The translations under genes were made by a program, and so were the position numbers. This document shows positions 49,451-59,239 of a DNA stretch of 64,000 nt, piece after piece. This DNA comes from Gnetum montanum (lineage: Eukaryota; Streptophyta; Gnetopsida; Gnetales; Gnetaceae). Under the pieces are notes generated by a model, which was not told the origin of the DNA, made no database searches, and was given only the letters and a program-made list of their open reading frames with translations. Position 1 is the stretch's first letter. Every line of letters starts with the position of its first letter. The DNA is taken from contig MNCI01014376.1 in the NCBI GenBank assembly GCA_015680685.1, positions 209,573-273,572 on the forward strand, in the 5' to 3' direction.

Positions 49451-49760
49451 TGTCCCCTACCAGGGTATATTGCTTAGAACGTTTCTGTACTATGTCTTTC
49501 TGTGCATTTATTAGATGTCATTGTGTTTTGCCGCATAGAAGGTATTCTTTTATGTCATCGTACCATTCTATCGCGTGTGTTGAACTAACAGATGCAATTG
49601 GCAACGTGTCAAGGGTGTCGGTGATTGGTTCAGCACAACTGGTTATGGAACTTGGCAACGTGTGGAACATGTTTGGCGATATGTTTAATGCTAACGTGGC
49701 TAACGCGTCTACGATGGTATTATCATTTCTAGAGACGTGTTGCACATCGATGTTTTCGAG

Positions 49761-50129
49761 TCACCTCATTATATGTTTTGCCAAGTCGTAGTATGGTTGT
49801 AAGTGCTGGGCTTTACATGTATAGACGTCTGTGACTTGGTTTATGACCAGTTGCGAGTCTCCTCTGACTACAAGCGATGTGATGTTTAAAGCCAAAGCTG
49901 CCGCGAGACCTCTAAGGAGACCTTCATACTCTGCTATGTTGTTGGTACAATGAAAGTTGAAACGATAGGCAAAGGGTTGGATCTCCCCGGAGGGATAGGT
50001 GATGACAACGGCTACACTTCCTCCTCGAGAGGTAGATGCTCCATCAAAGTTTAAAATAGCATCGTAGTCATCAGGCACCATGTTCAAGGCGTTTATATTC
50101 TCATCTGGGAACTCTGGCTCTATAGTCAC
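49761..50129 (-). pseudogene. Second RNase H (archaeal type) of element 2
   Basis: This domain reads NFDGASTSRGGSVAVVITYP, then TNNIAEYEGLLRGL and VVRGDSQLVINQV. The first aspartate, the glutamate of AEYE and the aspartate of GDSQ are the conserved metal-binding residues. A second RNase H of this type between the polymerase RNase H and integrase is the mark of Tat/Ogre elements. A stop at the upper end separates it from the polymerase. Confidence 0.85.
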
Positions 50130-50450
50130 TTAGTCGTGTGTCGGTGATATTGCCATTTGATTTGCTATAGCTTGACCCTTAACCGATGATTGCGCTATGT
50201 AGTACAGGTCAAACTCGGCTATCATGGCTTTCCACCACGCTATTTGACTTGTTTTGTAAATATTCCCTGTTATGGCTCTTAGTACATTGTCCTTGCAAAT
50301 TATGTTAACTTCGTTACGGAAGAGGTAATGTCACCATTTTCTTAAAGAAAAGACCAGAGCTAAACATGACTTCTCCACATCATTGTACTTTTTCTCGTGG
50401 GCAACTAATGCGTGGCTCAAGTAATATATAGGGACTTCAGTTCCGTCATC

Positions 50451-50690
50451 TCATTTCTGGTAAAGCATAGACGCGATGGACGAATCCAAAGTAGTGAGGT
50501 AGATGTAGAATGGTTTATCGTTTTGAGGTGGATAAACCATGGGTAACCGAGCAAGTTCCGTTTTAATGTCATCGAATGCTTGTTGACACTGCAGAGTCCA
50601 TTCAAAATGGACATTTTTGCATAACAAGTTGTTCATAGGTTTTAGTTTATCCATCAGTTCTTCTATGAAGCGCATGATAAACTGTAATCT
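50451..50690 (-). pseudogene. Polymerase-linked RNase H / connection domain of element 2
   Basis: Residues FIEELMDKLKPMNNLLCKNV, then FEWTLQCQQAFDDIKTELAR and PFYIYLTTLDSSIASML, match the gypsy connection and RNase H start. The catalytic aspartate usually found in the D-A-S motif is threonine or leucine here (YLTTLDSS). One in-frame TAA at 50691-50693 separates it from the reverse transcriptase, and downstream the frame is broken. Confidence 0.75.
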
Positions 50691-50693
50691 ACC

Positions 50694-51926
50694 TTATAGA
50701 CCTCGAAGTTCAGTAAGGTTACCTGGTGGTTTCAGGTTTGTTATGGCCTTAACCTTATCGGGGTCCACTCGTATCCCTGCTTCCGAGGCTATAAATCCAA
50801 GCATTTTTCCTGTCTTGACGCCGAAGACACATTTTTTTGGGTTGAGTCTCAATTCATACTTCAAACAACGTTTTAAGACTAAGTCGAGATCTTGTACATG
50901 TTGTTCCTCTATTTTTGACTTAACCACAATGTCATCCACGTAGTCGTTGAGTGAGTGTAATATGTAATCGCTAAAGATAAATGTCATTACTCTTTGATAC
51001 GTGGCCCTAGAATTCTTGAGACCAAAGGGCATCATTGTGTAACAAAAGGTTCCCCATGATGTCATAAAGGTTGTCCGAAGCTGATGCTCTGGGTTGATTC
51101 GTATTTGATTGTATCCCGAGAAGCTGTCCATAAAGGATAATAGTGCATGCTCAGCAGTTGAATCAACAAGTTGATCGATGTTGGGTAGAGGAAAATCATC
51201 CTTTATGGTTGCAACATTTAAATCCCGAAAGTCAATGCACAAACGAATGCTTCCGTTCTTCTTCGGAACAATTACCATGTTGGACACCCACTCGACGTAA
51301 TCGACAGCCCGAATGAAACCAGCTTCATAAAGCTTGGTGATCTCATTGCGAACTGCTAATGCCACCTCAGGCTTAACCTTTTGTGCTTTTTGTTTCACCA
51401 GTCTCAATTTTGGGTCAAGGATAATATTATGTTGGACAATTCGGGGGTCTAGCCCGGGCATGTCTGTGTAGGACCAAGCAAATGCTTTCATATTTTCCCT
51501 AAGCACGTTCTTAATGTTTTTGGCTAATGGCAGTTGTAATAAGGTGCTCAATTTTAAAATTTTAGTTTCCTCATCGGGCATGACGATGGGAGTTTCGGCC
51601 AACGGGTCTTCGGTGATATTCTCGGCCTCTATGTCAAGGAATTTTTTCATTTCTTTGTAATCATCTGTTATTTGCTGTGTTGAAGCTATGACTGTGTCAT
51701 CTAGCGGTGACCTTAAGTTGATGAGGTTTATGTTAATGTTTCTTGTAATTTTTCCATATGGTCCATCAATGATTAACGGTGCGGTTAAATGTTGGCAGTC
51801 CATTGAGCTTGCTCCTGCCAATAAACAGAGAGCTGAATAAGCAAAGGGGTATCGTTCTGTGTCTTTTGGTGATTTTAAACTATATGTACATGCATCATGG
51901 TGGATTACCATCACACCGGGATGCAT
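50694..51926 (-). CDS. Reverse transcriptase of element 2
   Basis: An open frame of 410 codons. The N-terminal 150 residues are a linker ending in AFAWSYTDMPGLDP, typical of Tat pol. The polymerase domain follows: LYEAGFIRAVDYVEWVSNMV, PKKNGSIRLCIDFRDLN, LLSFMDSFSGYNQI and the catalytic YVDDIVVKS. The usual FGLKNAGATYQR motif reads FGLKNSRATYQR, a change at a conserved glycine. The frame ends at a single TAA (50691-50693) within what should be a continuous pol. The first ATG at 51926 lies right beside the hairpin array (51927-52016), so pol begins directly after the array. How pol was translated, 5 kb away from gag-pro, is open. Confidence 0.88.
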   Translation of the reverse strand: MHPGVMVIHHDACTYSLKSPKDTERYPFAYSALCLLAGASSMDCQHLTAPLIIDGPYGKITRNININLINLRSPLDDTVIASTQQITDDYKEMKKFLDIEAENITEDPLAETPIVMPDEETKILKLSTLLQLPLAKNIKNVLRENMKAFAWSYTDMPGLDPRIVQHNIILDPKLRLVKQKAQKVKPEVALAVRNEITKLYEAGFIRAVDYVEWVSNMVIVPKKNGSIRLCIDFRDLNVATIKDDFPLPNIDQLVDSTAEHALLSFMDSFSGYNQIRINPEHQLRTTFMTSWGTFCYTMMPFGLKNSRATYQRVMTFIFSDYILHSLNDYVDDIVVKSKIEEQHVQDLDLVLKRCLKYELRLNPKKCVFGVKTGKMLGFIASEAGIRVDPDKVKAITNLKPPGNLTELRGL

Positions 51927-52016
51927 GGTAGTTTAAGGCCTTACCGGGCCATAAGTGGCAGTTTAACGCCTTACCGGGCGTTAAGTGGCAGTTTATCGCC
52001 TTACCGGGCATTAACA
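51927..52016 (-). repeat. Three perfect-period hairpin units between pol and the antisense promoter
   Basis: Three units of 30 bp (starts 51927, 51957, 51987). The middle one has an 8-bp perfect stem TTAACGCC-ttaccg-GGCGTTAA; the first has TTAAGGCC-ttaccg-GGCCATAA (7 of 8 pairs); the third TTATCGCC-ttaccg-GGCATTAA. Arms differ, the loop is constant. On the element's sense strand the units contain CCGGTAAGG, similar to a splice donor. Confidence 0.88.
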
Positions 52017-52181
52017 TTCAAACTGGGCTCCACGGGAGAACCAGGATGTAGTAATTTCTATTTTTTATATTTTTTATTATTTTTCCTAGGCAAATTTTAG
52101 CGAAAAATGAGCAAAAAGGAACAAAATGGCAAAAAGGGAGCAATGGCGGCGTAAGCGGCGGCGGCGGCGTCAGCAGAGCAC

Positions 52182-52188
52182 TATAAAA
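52182..52188 (+). promoter_or_regulatory. TATA box of the antisense gene
   Basis: TATAAAA in the context gcactataaaaggggg, about 280 bp upstream of the ATG at 52468, preceded by a GC-rich run (gcggcggcggcgtcag). It points away from pol. The region down to the ATG holds repeated gcgtaaac-like motifs. Start of transcription would be expected near 52212-52220. Confidence 0.7.
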
Positions 52189-52467
52189 GGGGGGGGTTTC
52201 ATTTGTTTCCTACTTTGAATCGTGAGCATAAGCGATAGAGCTTAAACTGTTAAAGCGTAAGCGTAAACTGTTAAAGCGTAACCCTAGACGATTGCGCCTG
52301 GCGTAAGCGTAAACTTGCTTGTGAGCATAGACGCCGAAGAGTAACCCTTAGCGTAGACGCCTAACACTAAACCCTAGCGTAGACATGGAGTGTAGAATTT
52401 CAGGCGCCAGCGTAGACAGTTCTTTTCTTCAGCGTAAACTTATGCAATCAACGTAAAGGAGGCCGAG

Positions 52468-55400
52468 ATGGGCAAAGGGAAAGAAGTGGAAGGCCAGGGG
52501 AGGAAGGGTCCCGACTTGACCTTTGCGGAGGAGACTGAAGCCATGCTGCAGTGCCTGCCCCGGCCAAGGATCCCATCATGGCCTGTGACTTCCCACAGGT
52601 AGGCTCTGATCCCTGCCTCTATTATTATTTCTTTGCTTCTCTTTTTAGCGTAGACAGTCTCGGTGTATACGCTGAGCGTAGAGGGTTTGCAGCGTAGGGG
52701 GTTTTCGGCGTAGAGGGTTTTCGGCGTATATGCCGAGCGTGACTTCATAGCGTAAATTTGGTTTCGTGTAGACTATCAGGGCGTAATTAGTTTTATCAGT
52801 GTAAGAATTTTTCCTGCACTATTATGTCAGCGTAAGCCACAGCGTCATGAGTTCTTTATGCGCGAAGTTTTGTCAGCGTGATTTCTTTGTTTTATCAGCG
52901 TAAATTCTGTTTACTATGACAGCGTATACGTCGAGGGTTTGTTCAGCATATACGCTGTGCGTGCGCAGTTGCCTTCACAGCATAGTTATTTTTCCTGTTC
53001 CTAGCGTAAACTTGTTTGTTCAGTGCCGGCATAGACTGTTTACGCTAAAAGCGAACTTGGGCGTATACGCTGAGGGTTTCTTCAGCGTATACGCTGAGTG
53101 TAAAACAGTTCATTATCGGCGTATATGCTAAGTTAAGCAGCGTATTACGCTAAGCGTAAACAGTTTCGTCGGCGTATACGTTGGTTTATGGGGCGTATAC
53201 GCTGAGTGTAAACAGTTAGCAAATTTTTAGATTTTAAGTGTCAATTCATGATGTAAACTCTCACTTTTCGGGCTGTTTTGAAGCGTGGCTAATTTATCGT
53301 GGCATCTTGATTGTTTGCAGGGATAGTAAGCACTTCCTCCTTGTTGTTGAGCTTGTCGGGGTGTTAACATGGGTTGGCCCTGTTGAAGCTGAGGAGCTTC
53401 CCCCGGATCTAACTGTGGATAACAACGAGGTTTGGTTCAGGAAAGGCGCATGTGGATTTCTGGCCTTCCTGTTGGATAATTTCGAGGTGGCCATCTAGTC
53501 GAACTTTAGCGAAGTGATTGCAAGGAGCGTGCTTGAGGCAATGTTGCCGGGAGCTGCAGCGGGTGTCATGGTCATTGACGAGGGGCCGCTTGTTAATGAG
53601 GATGGTTCTACCCGGGGGCCCCGGTCTACATGCCCACTAACGCGCATGTGGGCACTATTGCCACAAGGGTTAGACTACCTCAACAATACTCTATTCATAC
53701 CTGCCCACGCGCACACAATATTCCAGAATCCTCCTAGCACCATGTACCGAGTGAACAGGTAGGACTATTTAAGTTTATTGTTTCCTTTTTCCGCTTGGAT
53801 TTTATTTCTTGTTTTGACATTTAGTTATTTATAGATCGAAGACCAACCCAGACGAGACATTGATTGAGGATGAAGGACTAGCTCTTGCTTGCACTGCCCT
53901 AGAGGCATTCATGACGAGCCCCACCCTTCGTGGAATCGTACTAGGTCAAACAAAGGGAGCGATCGTCCATTTTCACAAGCAATTCTCCAGAGCGTTCGCG
54001 ATGTGCAAAGCTCGTGGGTGGCTTCATGAAGAATGGTCGGACAAAGGGCCAATCTTCCCTCGTGACCTTGGCAGCACATCTAAATCCACCACTAACGGTA
54101 AATGATAACATTTCCTAGATATGTTAGTGAGTTGGTCCAACTGTTTGGAGTTACGCTAATATGACCATTTTAAATTTCTTTTGCAGTTGATGCACCTCCT
54201 AGTGAGGATCCGCTGACAACTGGACGAACCGAGACTACCTTGTCGATGAAGTTCGGGGAGGTGACTAAGGCTCAAAAGTGGTTGCATAGACAAGCTCCAC
54301 CGTCCATCGTCCGTTGCCTGGATAATGTCGACCTCATGGAGCTCTTTATGACCCCGAGTCCTAACGTGTCCATAGGGGAGATGATTGGGATCATGGACTC
54401 TTTTAATGAGTCTGTCTCATACTATAGCACCCGAATTAAGGGTGTCAAGGTAGTCTTTCATCTGTCGCCCAAGTTCTTTTCAAACTTATTTGATGTACCG
54501 ATAGATGGCTTAAATGTAGTATTAGACAGAGCTCGTAAAGAGCTCCAGACGGTTCATGAGTTGGAAGATTGGCTAGGCGTGGCCAAGGGTGCCAAGGGAT
54601 TCCCGATGCAGGGGAAAGCAAAACTTGTGGAAGTGAACGAATTATATCCCCTATTCAGAGCCCAGGTATTCCCTAAAACCCTTTCCCAGGTGAAGTGTCT
54701 TGGGGTTGAGGCTGTTCGTGTCATGCGAACTGTCTTGGAAATGGGCATGCGATATAACTGGGCACGATTTCTGTTGTCGGGCATGCACAAGGAGATAGTG
54801 CGGTTGCATTCGAATGTCGAGGCACAATCCCTCTTCACCTTCACGTTCTTCACCAGTTATCTTCGTCATTTTGCCGAGTTCCTAGTAGTCCGTGCAGATA
54901 ACAAGTTTGTTCTACGGGATCGGGGAAAGCTATCCCGCCCGTGGATCAATCACTTGTTTGAGACAACAAAATCCCAAGATGCACCTGAAGGCATTGATGA
55001 ATCCATTTCTATTACTACAGGGGGATCATCTGGCGCTTCAATCCACACACGTGATAGTTTGGGATTGGAGCCAGACGACGTACCCTACACTACTAGAAGG
55101 GCAGAACGGGTCATCAAGGAGACCGTTGGCTAAGCCAATTCAAAGCTAAAAAGGCCTGAACATGTGACTGAAGAAGACTCCGATGTGAACCAACCATGCG
55201 TGAAGTACATACGCTTCAAGATGCCTGGTAAGCGGACCTCGCCCGCTTATTGCTTTATCGTTTTCATTTCGTTTATAACTTTTACTTCAATCGCTTAATT
55301 GTCATTGATATTTTTGGCTTAATTTAAAAAAAGTGAGGAAGCGAGCTTTAGAGACTATCACCGAGGAGGAGGAGACCAACACGGAGAAGAATAACAAGGA

Positions 55401-56908
55401 GGAACATACGGAGAAGAGCCAGGGTGGAGGAACGGAAGAGTTAAAGGAAAACACCACTGAAACCACACCGTTGGACGATCAGGACGCTGTCAACCAAATG
55501 TTCAGCAGCTTCCTTAAGGAAAATCTGGACTTGGGCGACCCCCCATAGGGTGACCAGGATCATGGTACATTTTCCTTTTTATTTCGTTTTGAATTGTCTG
55601 ACTAATTATCATTCCTATGGTATTTTATTTTTGTGTTTTTATCCTATTCAGATGAAGGTAGCGAGACCAGGACGGTGCGGCTGGACGTACCCATGAAAAC
55701 GTTTCCTCCTAAGAGGACCGTGGACGTTAGTTCGTCTCGTACCCATGAGCCATTTACTTGGTCTGAAATGCCAAGAAAAATGTATTTTGTGGCTGGAACC
55801 GCGGAGGAAGTTGTTGAACGGATCCAAGAAGCCCACCCTGACATAGGTATAAATCATTTAGAGGTTTGGAATTTCACATCTTGTTTATATTGTCCTAACA
55901 TTTGTATTTTTTGCGTGGGTAGGCGCTCAATTGAGATGGGATCCCTCTGAAAGCATTAGCATAGAAAGTTTAATCACACTTCCCCCAGAACTGGAACAGG
56001 TGCCAAGGCCTATTTACGATGGAGTTGCGGAAGGCTTTGTACACAACGCTAAGTCATTATGGACCTGTAGGCGTTCCATTGAGCAGTTGTGGCTACAGAT
56101 TCAGGCAAAAGAAAACGAAGTCTCTGAATTGTCAGCGGAACATAACGATCTGAAGGCTCAGTACGAGTTCGCCGCTACCAAACTAAGCAGAGATCGCTCC
56201 TACCGAACATCCGAGGTTACATACACAAGGTATTGGAATCTACTGAATCGTCATGCGTCGCTGACTTGGAGAATGGCAGAGCGTAAAGCCCAAATTGATC
56301 TCCTGAACCTTAAATGTCAAGATTGGAAAGCCTTCACTTCCAAGGTTCGTAAATGGGGTCAGGATGAGAAAAATCACAAACATTACTACAAGAAGTCGTT
56401 AAAAGAGGTGTCTATTGAAAAGCGTCAACTAGAGAAGTTTGTGGAGGGTTTGGGTTTGTGTTCTACTTTCGATACTTTTGCTTAAAATATAACTGTGGAA
56501 ATGGAGTCACCTACAAGGGTGATCACAACTGCTTCTGGGGAAGTGTCGGTGGGCGAGTTCCCTCTGAAACGTCCAACCTGGTCGGCTGTCGACAAAGGAA
56601 AGACTTTGGCAGACGTCGACTTAGGCCTTGATGGGACAGATTAGGCCAGCGTTTCAGAAGAAGAAATCCTTCGTCGGCTGGAATACGACTTAGGGGGATC
56701 TCCTATGGTAATCGTTTTGTCCTTATCAAGTTAATTTATTGAATAATGTTTAAAATTCTGACATTCGCTTATTCTTATGTTGGTTTTTTCTTTTTGGTAT
56801 TTTCAGGATGAAGGTGGCGATGATGCCCAAGAGGCTGGCCCCAGTGGAGAAGGGGCCCCTAATGCTGGTGGATCTAAAGGGGATGATCCTCCCATCCCGG
56901 ATGCTTAG
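52468..56908 (+). pseudogene. Eight-exon antisense gene inside element 2, function unknown
   Basis: Proposed exons: 52468-52598, 53321-53758, 53835-54097, 54187-55227, 55334-55564, 55652-55846, 55923-56707, 56807-56908. All seven introns are GT-AG, every junction keeps the frame, and the exons total 3186 nt, exactly 1062 codons ending in TAG. Five in-frame stops interrupt it (53496 TAG, 55131 TAA, 55546 TAG, 56483 TAA, 56642 TAG), all explicable as C-to-T changes of CAG/CAA. The protein begins MGKGKEVEGQGRKGPDL. Exons 2-4 are globular (RGPRSTCPLTRMWALLPQGL; IFQNPPSTMY; KFGEVTKAQKWLHRQAPPS). Exon 5 is rich in E, T and K. Exon 7 is probably a coiled coil (QLWLQIQAKENEVSELSAEH). The C-terminus is acidic and glycine-rich. 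No signal peptide or membrane segment is seen. The homologue in element A shows conservation by position. I do not recognise the family; it may belong to the putative plant transposon proteins known from antisense frames of gypsy elements. Confidence 0.88.
52599..53320 (+). repeat. Intron 1 of the antisense gene, dense in gcgtatacgc and gcgtaaac motifs
   Basis: This 722-bp intron (gtaggc...tgcag) contains many copies of the palindrome GCGTATACGC and of gcgtaaac/gcgtagac, the same motifs that fill U3 of the LTR (46340-46740) and the leader (63420-63860). The other six introns are 76-107 bp and lack them. Confidence 0.75.
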
Positions 56909-57321
56909 GCTTTTTAATTTTTGTTTTTAGTTTTCTATTTTACGGGACTATTCTGATTCCAATTGATGCGAGAATTGTGAATTGAAAACTTTGAGGTATT
57001 TTAAAGAGATAGTGGAAAACAGTTAACTCTTGTAATTGTATAAAATATTTTGTTGATTTTGAGTTTATTTGCACACATGACATGACAATGTAAAATGTTT
57101 TTGGTTTACTTTTTTGCTTTAAGNTAGTTTAACATCATTTCGGATAGGGAGTGTAGTTTAATAATAATATTTTTTTTTTCCATTTATCGTAGTTTAGTGT
57201 CATTTCGGAAAAATTGTAGTTTAACGTCGTTTCGGACATGTTATAGTTTAACGTCATTTCGGACTGTGGTGTGTTGATATTATTGTAATAGTTTTTTAAT
57301 TTTCTTCCTTTTAATGTTAGG
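56909..57321. other. Spacer with hairpin array between antisense gene end and protease end
   Basis: The antisense gene and the gag-pro frame converge here. 56909-57123 is the T-rich 3' flank of the antisense gene; the hairpin array follows at 57125-57266. A single N lies at 57124. Confidence 0.7.
57125..57266 (-). repeat. Hairpin-unit array between protease and the antisense gene, element 2
   Basis: Four units: tagtttaac-ATC-atttcg-GAT, tagtttagt-GTC-atttcg-GA (decayed), tagttta-ACGTC-gtttcg-GAC and tagttta-ACGTC-atttcg-GAC. Translated on the minus strand they give repeated SEMTLNY-like peptides, but the array lies just outside the protease frame. Confidence 0.8.
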
Positions 57322-58965
57322 TTATGTGTTAACGGGTATGATTCTGTATTCATCGTCCCCTTTGCTGATCACATTGAATGGTAATTCAGCCCAAGGGACG
57401 TCTGATGGAATGGCTTCCGTGTTAGTGTTTTTAGATGTTTCGATAGTTGGCATGATTTCTATGCACGTTTCCACTTGAGCAATTGTATGTACAGTGTTAG
57501 ATGCAGGCGTTTCTGTTTTAGGTGGGTCTTGTTCCATGTTTAAAGGCTCATTGTTTACCAGTTGTTGCGCATTTTCATCGTTTCGTTTAGGCTCTTCAAG
57601 CTCGACTTCCGAGCCTTGGTCCATGTCTACATGTGATGAAATAAAAGGCGTAGCAGCCTCCCCGTGTATGATGATTTCACCGCCTTCATAAGGCATGTGG
57701 ATCTCTTGGTGTATAGGGGAGGAGACCACTTTTAGTTGGGCCAACCAGGGTCTCCCTAATATTAAGTTAAATCCTGGCATTTCGTCGACCACCAGGAAAT
57801 CGGCAGACGTGGGAAATTGATCCCCTGCTATGAAGTCTAAGGTCACTGTGCCTTTGACTATTACGCGTGACCCGCTGAATGATTTTAAACATGTGGTTAT
57901 GGTTGGTTTGATTAATTCAGTAAGCCCTAGTTCTTCAATGATGGGGTACAGTACTACGTTTGTGGTAGCTCCATCGTCTACGTGTACCCTGTGTATCCTG
58001 AACTGGTTTATGCGTATCGTTATGAACATGGGGGCTGTTGTTATTTCCCCTGTTTTCTTGTCCACCTTAATGTTGTCGTCATGGAAGCTCAAGGGTTTAG
58101 GAGTGGTCCCATAAGACGAGTACATTACTGCATGGATGGCGAGTTCGTTCGGGGGCAAGTCCTCGCTTACCGGGATCAACATTAACATGCGTACTAGAGC
58201 TTCCCGATGTGTTTGGGATGTTAGCACCAAATCATACAAGCTCAACGAAGTGTTCTTTTGCTTCAATGCTTGGGTGACTTGTGTCAAGGCTGTTGCTAAG
58301 TATCTACTGTTTGGGGCGTTTTTATCAATGATAACTAGGTCCATTGGGCCCAACAATTTTATTTCATGTTTTGTTGGTTTGTCATTTTTGTTCGAAGCTG
58401 TCGTTTTAAGTGGTTCATGTTTTTCAGATGATTCGCCTTCATTACCTGCGTTTGATTGGTTGTTAGGTGACGACATAGGTACAGAGTTAAGTGGAATGGG
58501 CTTAGGTGATCCCAGGGCTAACCGTTGGCGTTCCTTCTCCACACGTTCATGTGTAAGCCTATCTGCTAGGCGTTCTCGTGTGTGGCGTGGAGGAGGGGCT
58601 AGTCTTGGAGCCTCGGGCTGCCCTGGGATTCGCACCACATACGGAGGAGGGCAGGGTTGCGGTTGAACAGTCGGATGTGGTTGAGTGGAAGGCTGGCAAG
58701 GTACCCTAATGACGTAGGGGCTGGGTTTGCCTTGCGTTTGTGAGGTGGAGGCTTGGTAATCATTAGGATTTTCGGGTATCCTAACGACATATGGGGTTGG
58801 TTTCAGCGGAGGTTGGACCTCCGTCGTTGCAACCATTGGTGGTACTCGGACTATGAAAGGGGCAGGCCAAGTAGAAGGGGTTGATGCATTTGAGGGAATG
58901 ACAGGAGGGACACGCACCACGTATGGTTTGTCGCGTGTCATGGTGTTAGGCGTGGGTACGGCCAA
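57322..58965 (-). CDS. Protease region of element 2 gag-pro
   Basis: An open frame of 547 codons in phase with gag upstream. Residues 1-125 are a proline-rich linker with repeated P-Y-V-V-R-V-P motifs; about 130-200 are charged; about 290-440 form the aspartic protease with VHVDDGATTNVVLYPIIEEL and ILGRPWLAQLKVVSSPIHQE. The active site is DDGA where DTGA or DSGA is usual; the same DDG is seen in element 1. It ends with RIIPVNT and a stop at 57322, followed by the hairpin array. In simple Tat elements the reverse transcriptase would follow; here the antisense gene intervenes. Confidence 0.85.
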   Translation of the reverse strand: MAVPTPNTMTRDKPYVVRVPPVIPSNASTPSTWPAPFIVRVPPMVATTEVQPPLKPTPYVVRIPENPNDYQASTSQTQGKPSPYVIRVPCQPSTQPHPTVQPQPCPPPYVVRIPGQPEAPRLAPPPRHTRERLADRLTHERVEKERQRLALGSPKPIPLNSVPMSSPNNQSNAGNEGESSEKHEPLKTTASNKNDKPTKHEIKLLGPMDLVIIDKNAPNSRYLATALTQVTQALKQKNTSLSLYDLVLTSQTHREALVRMLMLIPVSEDLPPNELAIHAVMYSSYGTTPKPLSFHDDNIKVDKKTGEITTAPMFITIRINQFRIHRVHVDDGATTNVVLYPIIEELGLTELIKPTITTCLKSFSGSRVIVKGTVTLDFIAGDQFPTSADFLVVDEMPGFNLILGRPWLAQLKVVSSPIHQEIHMPYEGGEIIIHGEAATPFISSHVDMDQGSEVELEEPKRNDENAQQLVNNEPLNMEQDPPKTETPASNTVHTIAQVETCIEIMPTIETSKNTNTEAIPSDVPWAELPFNVISKGDDEYRIIPVNT

Positions 58966-59239
58966 GGGTATTCGAATGACGTATGGCTGCTAGGGAGCAC
59001 ATGGTGGTTGAGCCGTGGGCGTCGACACAGCGGGGGGAATCTGAACTACGAACGGCCTATTAGGTGTTTCCTGTTTATATTAGGGATAGACAGTGTTAAT
59101 GTTGGGTGCATCAGAATCATCATCAAGGTAGATTGTATTGATGACGTATGGCACCTCTTTGATGTTCAGGGGTTCTTTGTACACCCCCATAGCTTGATTC
59201 TGTGGTTGGACCGGGTTGGCCTCATCAAAAGTGATTTGG

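Noticed and set aside
54554-54869. Minus-strand frames of 72-99 codons within exon 4
   Set aside because: Shadows of the antisense gene's exon 4 frame, which is conserved in element A.
58136-58666. 176-codon plus-strand frame
   Set aside because: It is the complement of the protease linker of element 2; the minus-strand frame is longer and homologous to the other elements.
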